From contig NZ_JAFEMB010000003.1 in NCBI RefSeq assembly GCF_016892705.1, forward strand, positions 227,501 through 291,500: a stretch of DNA of 64,000 nucleotides, given 5' to 3'. Each line of letters opens with the position of its first letter. The first letter of the stretch is position 1. Shown here piece by piece: positions 44,332-51,717 of the stretch. The notes under the pieces were generated by a model. It did no database searches, was not told where the DNA came from, and saw only the letters and a list, made by a program, of their open reading frames with translations. This DNA is from Microvirga pudoricolor. GTDB taxonomy: Bacteria; Pseudomonadota; Alphaproteobacteria; Rhizobiales; Beijerinckiaceae. The translations under genes and the position numbers were made by a program.

Positions 44332-44481
44332 TCAACCCAGAACCAGCAGGACCAGCACCCACAGGGCGCCCAGAAGAACGCTCGCGCCCGCCAACCGCTC
44401 CCAGGCCGACAGGCGCAGGAGCGAGAAGGTCGGAGCTGCCGCGACCGCGTGGGTCCGGTGAGGGTGGTGACCGCCATGCAT
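44332..44481 (-). CDS. Small His-rich single-span membrane protein heading the zinc operon
   Basis: A 49-codon gene. The translation starts MHGGHHPHRTHAVAAAP, with five histidines within the first eleven residues, then a linker and one hydrophobic helix (LAGASVLLGALWVLVLLVLG) at the very C-terminus. The stop at 44332 is four bases before the znuC ATG, and the start lies ten bases from the operator palindrome. The His cluster suggests zinc binding at the membrane. The gene is too short for confident homology, so expression and conservation need proof. No strong ribosome site is visible. Confidence 0.55.
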   Translation of the reverse strand: MHGGHHPHRTHAVAAAPTFSLLRLSAWERLAGASVLLGALWVLVLLVLG

Positions 44482-44490
44482 AGGGGTTTA

Positions 44491-44538
44491 GTATAATATA
44501 CGCAGACAGAAGGCCAGCGGAATCTGCGTATATTGTAC
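44491..44538 (-). promoter_or_regulatory. Double palindromic operator, candidate Zur site of the znu operon
   Basis: GTATAATATACGCAGA at 44491-44506 and TCTGCGTATATTGTAC at 44523-44538 are inverted copies with a single mismatch, 16 bases apart. The outer part of each (e.g. GTATAATATAC) is itself palindromic, like Zur-box half sites. On the minus strand a TATTAT -10 lies within the left arm, so a bound repressor would block znu transcription. Confidence 0.6.
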
Positions 44539-44578
44539 GTTTTTGTGCGAAAGGAGCTGGTAGCCCGCGCCACCGGAG

Positions 44579-44686
44579 CCTCATCCTGAGGGAATTGCGA
44601 AGCAATTCGTCTCGAAGGACGAGGCGTTTCCAGTGATCTCTGGATCCTCCTTCGAGACGCCGCTGAAGCGGCTCCTCAGGATGAGG
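44579..44686. repeat. Dispersed inverted-repeat element, copy 2
   Basis: 108-bp relative of the element at 40321, with the same ends CCTCATCCTGAGG (44579-44591) and CCTCAGGATGAGG (44674-44686). The left half is nearly identical; the centre differs and is ten bases shorter. Confidence 0.8.
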
Positions 44687-44710
44687 TCTTCGAGATCTAA
44701 GATAGGACAA

Positions 44711-46288
44711 TCAGGCCGTCGGATGGTACTGATACAGCCAGGTTTCGCTCAGGACTTCGTCGGCATTGCGCAGGTAGCAGCGGACCTCCACGGGCTCGGT
44801 GCCCGTGACGGTCAGGTCGAACTGCGTGCGCCAGTGGCCCGGCACGTCGTCCGGCACAGCCTCGGTCAGGATGTTGGAGAACTCGCCACGGGAGGCGGTG
44901 AGCACAGGCCGGGGAATGACGCCCGCCGGGAGCTTGGTCAGGGGCTGGCCCAAAAATTCCACCATGAACTTGCGCACGCCCTTGGGACGGGCCGTGCCCG
45001 CTTGCCCGCCGTTGCCGAAGCGGGTGGCGACCACGCGGGCGAGGGGCGTCGGATAGGGCTCCTCCGCCACCCAATGCAGGCGATAGTTGAAGTCGAGCGC
45101 CTGACCGGCCCGGGCGGGCTCGGCGGGCACCCACATGGCCACGATGTTGTCGTGGATCTCGTCGTCGGTGGGGATTTCCACGAGCTGGATCGTGCCCCGG
45201 GCCCAGCCGGCCTTGGGCTCGATCCAAAGCGAGGGACGCCGGTCATAATAGACGCCGTCCAAATAATGGTCGAAGTTCCGGTCCCGCTGCAGCAGCCCGA
45301 AGCCTTTCGGGTTGTCGTCCGAGAAGGCCGACGTGATGATGCGGGGCGGGTTGTTGAGGGGGCGCCAGATGCGCTCGCCGCTGCCGGTCCACATGGCGAG
45401 GCCGTCGGAATCGTGGATCTCGGGCCGCCAGTCGATGGCGGTCGACTTCGACTTTTCGGAGTACCAGTACATGGAGGTGAGCGGCGCGATCCCCAGGCGC
45501 TCGATATCCCCCCGCAGGTAAACGGTGCTCTCGATGTCCATGAGCACGGCATCGGTGCGCCTCATGGTGAAGCGGTACGCGCCGGCAACGCTCGGACCGT
45601 CGAGCAGGGCGCACAGCACTACCGTGTCGGATCCCGCCGCCGGGGTCTCGAAATAGACCTCGCGGAAGTCCGGAAATTCTTCGGGCTTGTTGAACACCGC
45701 CACGTTCACGGCGAGGCCCCGGGCCGAGAGGCCGTATTGGTAGAGTTGGCCGATGGCCCGGAAATAGGATGCGCCCAGGAACGCCACCCAGTCGTTCTTG
45801 CGCCAGTCGAGCTTGCCGCTCCTCGGCTCTTGGAACCGGAAGCCCGCGAAGCCTGAATTGTCGGGCAGCTCCCGGCCGGGCGAGTCCGCCGGCATGTCGA
45901 AATAGGCCGCCTCGTACAGGATCTCCTTGGCCTGGCCCTTCTCGACCACGAACATGTGAACCGGCTTCTGGAAGTAGCGGCCCATGTGGAAGAACGTGAC
46001 CGGGAACTCGCTCGGGCCGTTCGCCCAGAGCGCCAGATCGGTCTTGAACCGGATCTTGCCGTGCGCGTCGTAGTCGATCCGGTTCAGAACCTCCGGCGAG
46101 GGCGCCTGTGGGGGCACGTAGGCCGTCTTGGCCATGGCCTGCGCCCGCGCTTTCAGCTCCACGAAGGAAAACGGCGCGGGCGCGCCGTAGCGCAGGCCCT
46201 GCTGGGCCATGGCCTCGCTCGAGAAGCCCGTGGCGGCGAGGCCTGCCGTGGCGGTGGCGAACTGGAGAAACTGGCGGCGATCGAACAT
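44711..46288 (-). CDS. opgD: Glucan biosynthesis protein D (OpgD/MdoD family)
   Basis: Periplasmic protein of 525 residues with a twin-arginine signal (DRRQFLQFATATAGLAATG) ending near AMAQQ, as is typical for OpgD rather than OpgG. Conserved landmarks: FFHMGRYFQKPV, FLGASYFRAIGQLYQYGLSARGLAVN, FSDDNPKGFGLLQRDRNFDHYLDG and RPSLWIEPKAGW. It shapes osmoregulated periplasmic glucans. Paralogue of the protein at 29597; neither has a glycosyltransferase partner nearby. Confidence 0.9.
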   Translation of the reverse strand: MFDRRQFLQFATATAGLAATGFSSEAMAQQGLRYGAPAPFSFVELKARAQAMAKTAYVPPQAPSPEVLNRIDYDAHGKIRFKTDLALWANGPSEFPVTFFHMGRYFQKPVHMFVVEKGQAKEILYEAAYFDMPADSPGRELPDNSGFAGFRFQEPRSGKLDWRKNDWVAFLGASYFRAIGQLYQYGLSARGLAVNVAVFNKPEEFPDFREVYFETPAAGSDTVVLCALLDGPSVAGAYRFTMRRTDAVLMDIESTVYLRGDIERLGIAPLTSMYWYSEKSKSTAIDWRPEIHDSDGLAMWTGSGERIWRPLNNPPRIITSAFSDDNPKGFGLLQRDRNFDHYLDGVYYDRRPSLWIEPKAGWARGTIQLVEIPTDDEIHDNIVAMWVPAEPARAGQALDFNYRLHWVAEEPYPTPLARVVATRFGNGGQAGTARPKGVRKFMVEFLGQPLTKLPAGVIPRPVLTASRGEFSNILTEAVPDDVPGHWRTQFDLTVTGTEPVEVRCYLRNADEVLSETWLYQYHPTA

Positions 46289-46433
46289 GAGAGGAGCACT
46301 TCAACCGGGAATGAGGTCACCCTACCAAGGTGGCAGGAATAGGACCCTCTTAACGCCTTGAGAAATTGTCGTCAGCAGCCAAAGTAGGTTTCAGGCCACG
46401 ATACAATGAATAACAGTTGACAGGGAGTTGACC

Positions 46434-47402
46434 ATGCATCCGACTTTCAAGCGGCGCCTCGCCGGGGCCGTCGCGGCCCTCGGCCTCGTGAGCGCGAGCC
46501 TGCCCGCCCAGGCCCAGGACTTCATCAACATCCTCACGGGCGGCACCTCCGGCGTCTATTACCCGCTGGGTGTGGCGCTCTCCAAGGTCTATACCGACAA
46601 GATCAAGGGCAGCCGGCCCTCGGTCCAGGCCACCAAGGCCTCGGTGGAAAACCTGACGCTCCTGCAGCAGGCCAAGGGCGAGATCGGCTTCACCCTGGGC
46701 GACAGCCTCGCGCTCGGCTGGGCCGGCGACGAGGAGGCGGGCTTCAAGGGCAAGCTCGACAAGCTGCGCGGCATCACGGCGATCTACCCGAACTATATCC
46801 AGATCGTGGCGTCCAAGGAATCCGGTATCAAGACCCTCGCGGACCTGAAGGGCAAGCGCCTCTCGGTGGGCGCGCCCAAATCCGGCACGGAGCTGAACGC
46901 CCGGGCGATCCTCCAGGGCGCGGGCCTGTCCTACAAGGACCTCGGCAAGGTCGAGTACCTGGCCTTCGGCGAGTCGGTGGAGCTCATGAAGAACCGCCAG
47001 CTCGACGCCACCCTGCAATCGGCGGGCCTCGGCGTGTCGTCCATCCGCGACCTCGCCACCTCGGTGCCCATCGTCGTGGTGGAGGTGCCGAAGGACATCG
47101 TCGCAAAGATCGGCGCGCCCTATATCGCCACCACGATCCCGGCCAACACCTATGAGGGCCAGGCCCAGCCGGTGCAGGCCGCCGCCGTGGTGAACTACCT
47201 CGTGACCCATTCGGGCATGAAGGACGACCAGGTCTACGCCATGACCAAGGCGATCTACGAGAGCCTGCCGGACCTCGCCGCCGCCCACGCGGCCGCCAAG
47301 GACATCAAGCTCGACCAGGCGCTTGCGGGCATGCCGGTCCCGGTCCATCCGGGCGCGCAGAAATACTTCGACGAGAAGGGCGTCAAGAAGCCCGGATCCT
47401 AA
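46434..47402 (+). CDS. TAXI-family TRAP transporter solute-binding protein (second system)
   Basis: Periplasmic receptor of 322 residues with a Sec-type signal (RRLAGAVAALGLVSASLPAQAQ). The mature start FINILTGGTSGVYYPLGVALSKVY is the TAXI hallmark, and IPANTYEG is also conserved. ATG 46434 has agggag six bases upstream; a TTG two codons earlier is unlikely. The first TAXI receptor in the window uses a Tat signal, so the two differ in export route. A terminator-like hairpin separates it from its permease. Confidence 0.9.
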   Translation: MHPTFKRRLAGAVAALGLVSASLPAQAQDFINILTGGTSGVYYPLGVALSKVYTDKIKGSRPSVQATKASVENLTLLQQAKGEIGFTLGDSLALGWAGDEEAGFKGKLDKLRGITAIYPNYIQIVASKESGIKTLADLKGKRLSVGAPKSGTELNARAILQGAGLSYKDLGKVEYLAFGESVELMKNRQLDATLQSAGLGVSSIRDLATSVPIVVVEVPKDIVAKIGAPYIATTIPANTYEGQAQPVQAAAVVNYLVTHSGMKDDQVYAMTKAIYESLPDLAAAHAAAKDIKLDQALAGMPVPVHPGAQKYFDEKGVKKPGS

Positions 47403-47425
47403 TCCATCGGCCAATTGACCGAGGA

Positions 47426-47456
47426 GCCGGGGCAGATGAACTGCTCCGGCTTTTTT
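47426..47456 (+). terminator. Intrinsic terminator between TAXI receptor and permease genes
   Basis: GCCGGGGCAG (47426-47435) pairs with CTGCTCCGGC (47441-47450), with one G-U pair, around ATGAA, followed by TTTTTT. Partial read-through would make much more receptor than permease. Confidence 0.8.
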
Positions 47457-47493
47457 CGTTTTGGGTTTGCAGGAAGTCGAAGGGGAGCGGCCT

Positions 47494-49806
47494 ATGAGCC
47501 ACGGTGTGACCGGTCAGGGTGCGAACGCATCGGAACTCGCCCAGATGGAGGCCCCGGCCGAGGCCGTGAACCCGGAGCATGGATTGCCGGAAAACTTCGG
47601 GGCTGGGCTTCCGGGCAAGGTTCTGTTCTGGATCGCCATCGCGTTCTCGATCTTCCAGATCATCACGTCCTTCGGCATTCCCCTGGATCGCCCGTTTCTC
47701 GGCCCCGTGACCCTGACGCATTTCCTGGCCGTCGCGCTCGCGGGCTGGGCCGCATGGATCGTCGTATTGGCTGTCCGCCGCCGGAGCATCGTGGACGGCG
47801 TGCTCGGCTGGATCGCGGTCGCGGCGGCCTTCGGGCTCGTGCTGCATTTCGGCGGCAGCATGCCGAGCCAGGTGGTGCGGGCCATGCACGTGGCCTTCCT
47901 GTGCCTCGTGTCCGGCGCGATGATCGCCATCCACAGGGCCGGGTCCCCGGCTCTCAGGGCGATCGGCTGGGGCGTGGGGCTCGCGGGCTTCGCGGTCGGG
48001 CTCTATCAATGGGCGCTCTACAACGACCTGCTGGTGCGCGCGGGCGAACTCACGTCCGGCGACATGGTCAGCGGCGTCGTGGCGCTGGCGGTCCTGCTCT
48101 ATCTCGTGTGGCGCGTCATGGGCCCGGCGCTTCCCATCGTGGCGGGGCTGTTCCTGGCCTATTGCGTCTTCGGCCACTGGCTGCCCGCGCCCCTGGACCA
48201 TCGCGGCTACACCTTCGAGCAGGTGATCGAGCACATGTCCTTCGGCACGGAGGGCATCTACGGGACGCCAGCGCTGGTCTCCGCCACCTACATCTTCCTG
48301 TTCATCCTGTTCGGCGCCTTCATGGAGAAGGCGGGCGTCATCGATTTCTTCAACGACATCTCCATGGCGGCCTTCGGCAGCGCGCAGGGCGGGCCCGGCA
48401 AGGTCTGCGTCGCGTCCTCCGCCCTCATGGGCACAGTGTCGGGTTCGGGCGTCGCCAACGTGGTGGCGTCGGGCCAGTTCACCATCCCGCTCATGAAGCG
48501 CTTCGGCTTCCCGTCCGCCTTCGCGGGCGGCGTGGAGGCGACCTCCTCCATGGGCGGCCAGATCATGCCGCCGGTCATGGGCGCGGTGGCCTTCATCATG
48601 GCCGAGACCATCGACGTGCCGTATTCCAAGATCGTGGAGGCCGCGATCATCCCGGCGCTGCTCTACTTCGCGGCGTGCTATCTCGCCGTTCATCTGGAAG
48701 CCGGAAAGCGCCACCTGCGCGGCCTGTCGCGGGCTGAACTGCCCAGCGGCTGGGCCGAGATCAAGAAGAAGTGGTTCCTCATCACGCCGCTCGGCGTGCT
48801 GGTCTACCTGCTGTTCGCGGGCTACACGCCGCTCTTCGCGGGCGCGGTCGGCCTCGCGCTCACGGTCGCGCTGATCCTCGGCGCCGCCATCGCGGCCGGG
48901 ATCGCGGTTCCGGCCCTGCGCGTCGCCTTCTGGATCGCGCTCGCGCTGGTCTCCGCCGCCTCGCTGGCCGCAAGCGTCACCCTCGTGCTGGCCGTGGTGG
49001 CCGCCCTGTCGATCTGGAACGCCTTCTCGGGCCGGGGGCGCCTGACCCTTCGGGCTTGCGTCGATGCGCTCGCGGACGGCGCCCGCCAGGCGCTGCCCGT
49101 GGGCCTGGCCTGCGCGGTGGTGGGCATCGTGATCGGCACCATGACGCTCACGGGGCTCGGCACCATCGTGGGCAACTGGATGATCTCCATCGGCCGGGAC
49201 AACATGTTCCTGGCCCTGGTGCTCACGATGGTGTTCAGCCTCATCCTCGGCATGGGCATCCCGACGATCCCGAATTACATCATCACGTCGTCGCTGGCCG
49301 CGCCGATCCTCCTGAACCTCGACGTGCCGCTCATCGTGTCGCACATGTTCGTGTTCTATTTCGGCATCATGGCGGACCTGACCCCGCCCGTGGCGCTCGC
49401 GGCCTTCGCGGCCGCCCCCATGGCGAAGGAATCGGGGCTCAAGATCGGCATCCAGGCCGTGAAGATCGCCCTGCCGGGCTTCGTGGTGCCCTACATGGCC
49501 GTGTACGACCCGACCCTTATGCTCCAGCCCGTGCCCGGCCTGGAGGGGGCGGGCTACTGGCTCGCCGTGGCCTATATCGTGGTCAAGGCGTCGCTTGCCA
49601 TGTGCCTGTGGGGCGTGGCCGCCGTGGGCTATTTCCGGGCGCCTCTCACGTGGTGGGAGCGCCTGTGGGCCGCCGTCGCGGCGGCGTTCCTCGTGGCTGC
49701 GATCCCGCTCACCGACGAGATCGGCTTCGCGCTCGGCGCCCTGTTCATCGGATGGCACGTCTGGCGGACGCGCCAGGCTCCGGCCACACCGGCTGTCGCC
49801 GGATGA
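47494..49806 (+). CDS. TRAP transporter fused permease (DctQM type, second TAXI system)
   Basis: Membrane protein of 770 residues with fused Q and M domains. The conserved M-domain segments are SSALMGTVSGSGVANVVASGQFTIP, EATSSMGGQIMPPVMGAVAFIM, LGMGIPTIPNYIITSSLAAPIL and FYFGIMADLTPPVALAAFAAAPMAK. ATG 47494 follows aggggag; eleven extra codons upstream are not conserved-looking. Its stop overlaps the DUF1850 gene (ATGA), a link typical of this TRAP subfamily. Solute unknown. Confidence 0.9.
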   Translation: MSHGVTGQGANASELAQMEAPAEAVNPEHGLPENFGAGLPGKVLFWIAIAFSIFQIITSFGIPLDRPFLGPVTLTHFLAVALAGWAAWIVVLAVRRRSIVDGVLGWIAVAAAFGLVLHFGGSMPSQVVRAMHVAFLCLVSGAMIAIHRAGSPALRAIGWGVGLAGFAVGLYQWALYNDLLVRAGELTSGDMVSGVVALAVLLYLVWRVMGPALPIVAGLFLAYCVFGHWLPAPLDHRGYTFEQVIEHMSFGTEGIYGTPALVSATYIFLFILFGAFMEKAGVIDFFNDISMAAFGSAQGGPGKVCVASSALMGTVSGSGVANVVASGQFTIPLMKRFGFPSAFAGGVEATSSMGGQIMPPVMGAVAFIMAETIDVPYSKIVEAAIIPALLYFAACYLAVHLEAGKRHLRGLSRAELPSGWAEIKKKWFLITPLGVLVYLLFAGYTPLFAGAVGLALTVALILGAAIAAGIAVPALRVAFWIALALVSAASLAASVTLVLAVVAALSIWNAFSGRGRLTLRACVDALADGARQALPVGLACAVVGIVIGTMTLTGLGTIVGNWMISIGRDNMFLALVLTMVFSLILGMGIPTIPNYIITSSLAAPILLNLDVPLIVSHMFVFYFGIMADLTPPVALAAFAAAPMAKESGLKIGIQAVKIALPGFVVPYMAVYDPTLMLQPVPGLEGAGYWLAVAYIVVKASLAMCLWGVAAVGYFRAPLTWWERLWAAVAAAFLVAAIPLTDEIGFALGALFIGWHVWRTRQAPATPAVAG

Positions 49807-50171
49807 TCTGCCTGGCGGCCGGGGCGGTGCTCGTGCCGCTCCTCGGCAACACGCTCACCCTGGCCTGGACGCATTCGGTCGAGAAGATCCTGTGGGAAGA
49901 GGATTGGCGCCGCACGCCGCAGGGCCTCGTCATCGACGAGGCGCGGGTGAGGGGATCGGGCGCCGGAATGGAGCCGCCGCCGGAGGCGCGCCTCAAGGAT
50001 GGCGTGTGGTCATGGAAACCCGGCATTCCGCCCCAGCGCGAGGTCGTGCTGCGCCGCTCGGGGGCGACCGCCGATTGGCGGATCTGCAGGGAGAGGCGCT
50101 GCCGTCCCCTGGGCGAGGTGGTTCCGGGCGATGCCGACCCGGTTGTCATGACCGCCTGCGATCAACCCTGA
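49803..50171 (+). CDS. DUF1850 protein linked to the TRAP permease
   Basis: Protein of 122 residues with a short hydrophobic N-terminus (ICLAAGAVLVPLLGNTLTLAWTHSVEKILWEEDW) acting as a signal or anchor. The WTHSVEK segment is the DUF1850 signature. Genes of this family regularly follow fused TRAP permeases and may be accessory subunits. ATG 49803 lies inside the ATGA overlap with the permease stop. Confidence 0.82.
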   Translation: MICLAAGAVLVPLLGNTLTLAWTHSVEKILWEEDWRRTPQGLVIDEARVRGSGAGMEPPPEARLKDGVWSWKPGIPPQREVVLRRSGATADWRICRERRCRPLGEVVPGDADPVVMTACDQP

Positions 50172-50266
50172 ACGGCGCGCGCTCGAAATTTACGCAACGT
50201 AAGCTTTCGGTCCGCATGATCGTGCCCTCACACAAACGGGCAAAAGGCCCGGCGACCGGGGGCATC

Positions 50267-51271
50267 ATGGCGGGCAGGCATTCACCGAACATCAACGGGC
50301 GGTGCGCCCTTCTGGCGGGCTGCGCCGGTCTTCTCACCCTCGCGGCGACGCCCGCGCTGGCGGCGGAAGAGACCGCGACCCTGCCCCTGCGCCACCATCC
50401 CGGCGCCTCGGTGCCCAACGCCGTGACGGCGGCCGTCGGCGGCGGCGATCCGGTGCCTGTCTTGTTCGACACCGGATCGAGCGGACTGCGCATCCTCGAA
50501 GGCGCGCTGGGCCCCGACCTGCGCAAGACCGGCGAGCGGACGCAGGCGATTTACGGCGACGGCACCGAGGTCGAGGGCTATGTCGGCTATGCGCGGGTCT
50601 CGTTCCCGGAGGCCCAGCCGCCCATCGCCACGTCCGAACCGGTCCGCATCGACGTGATCACCACGATCCGCTGCAAGGACGGGCAGGAGCGCTGCCCCGG
50701 CCTGCCTCGGGGCACGATGGGCATCATGGGCACCAAGCTCAACGCCCGCCCGGACGAGGCCTACAGCCCCCTCATGCAGCTGCCCGGCCAGCTCAAATCC
50801 GGCTTCATCGTCGACATGGGCGGAGACAGCCCCCGCGTGACGGTCGGACTTCAAGAGCGCGATCTGTCGGGATTCCGGTTCGCGTCGTTGCAGCCCGCTC
50901 AGCCGGACGCGGGTGATGACGGCCAGAAGCTCTGGGATACGGGCTCGCTGAACGCATGCTTCTGGGTCGATGGGGCGGAGCAGGCCTGCTCGCCCATCGT
51001 GTTCGACACCGGCGGCAGCCGGGACGTTCATTTCAAGGACGACGATGCCGACCCGGCGCTGCTGACGCCCATCATGCATTACCGCCACGGGCCGGTCTTC
51101 ACCATGAAGGTCGGGGACGTGGTGGATCTGAGCGTCCGGGTCGGGCCCGAGATGGGCGTTCGCGTCAAGGACGAGCGCGAGGCCAATTCGAGCCGGCTGT
51201 TCTTCAATTATTACGCCGTCGCCTTCGACGGCCAGGGCGGACGGATCGGCTTCAAGGCCATCGGACGGTGA
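50267..51271 (+). CDS. Secreted pepsin-like aspartic protease homologue
   Basis: Exported protein of 334 residues with a hydrophobic signal ending near PALAAEE. Two aspartic-protease-type motifs are present: FDTGSSGLRIL with Asp68 and VFDTGGSRDVHF with Asp247, spaced as in a two-lobed pepsin fold. YGDGTEVEGYVG near residue 95 would be the flap region. Bacterial proteins of this type are rare and mostly untested. ATG 50267 follows a G-rich site; an in-frame ATG at 50216 would only lengthen the leader. No disulfide pattern is certain. Confidence 0.65.
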   Translation: MAGRHSPNINGRCALLAGCAGLLTLAATPALAAEETATLPLRHHPGASVPNAVTAAVGGGDPVPVLFDTGSSGLRILEGALGPDLRKTGERTQAIYGDGTEVEGYVGYARVSFPEAQPPIATSEPVRIDVITTIRCKDGQERCPGLPRGTMGIMGTKLNARPDEAYSPLMQLPGQLKSGFIVDMGGDSPRVTVGLQERDLSGFRFASLQPAQPDAGDDGQKLWDTGSLNACFWVDGAEQACSPIVFDTGGSRDVHFKDDDADPALLTPIMHYRHGPVFTMKVGDVVDLSVRVGPEMGVRVKDEREANSSRLFFNYYAVAFDGQGGRIGFKAIGR

Positions 51272-51280
51272 GGCCTGCCT

Positions 51281-51568
51281 TTAGCTCCGCTCGGCCAGCG
51301 GCTCGACGGACACGCAATGGCGCCAGAGGATCAGCATCAGGTAGGCGGCAAGGACGCTGAACAGGACCATCAGGATGTAGCCCACGGTGGTGCCGAGCTC
51401 GAACAGGCCCGCCACGGCCCAGCCGCCGGCGAGCGCCACGCCGAACACCTCGACGCCCACGAGGATCATGATGCTCGCAACCGTGATGACGTTGCGCCAA
51501 TTGGTGCGGGTGGACTGAGCCAAGACTTCGAACTCCGTTTGCTTGAGCATCAGACCCGAAAGTGGCAT
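51281..51568 (-). CDS. Small membrane protein with two helices, unknown
   Basis: Protein of about 95 residues (89 if ATG 51550 is the start). Two hydrophobic helices, ITVASIMILVGVEVFGVALAGGW and TVGYILMVLFSVLAAYLMLIL, are separated by a short loop, with Trp/Arg at the end. I do not recognise it. ATG 51568 has ggagg three bases upstream. Convergent with the protease gene. Confidence 0.5.
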   Translation of the reverse strand: MPLSGLMLKQTEFEVLAQSTRTNWRNVITVASIMILVGVEVFGVALAGGWAVAGLFELGTTVGYILMVLFSVLAAYLMLILWRHCVSVEPLAERS

Positions 51569-51717
51569 CCACCTCCGGGGCCCCTCTGATGCAATCTCTG
51601 ACGCGGCGCATCGTTCGAGGCGGAAAACCGGGTCCCTTTTTCCGCACGATGCGCCAGGAACTACCCTAAAGGCCGGCCGGGGCGCAAGTTCCGCCCGCGT
51701 CACACTTGGTTGAAACC

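Noticed and set aside
47383-49758. Minus-strand frame of 791 codons opposite the second TRAP permease
   Set aside because: Extremely His/Arg/Glu-rich and lacks hydrophobic or domain structure; it is a shadow of the permease.
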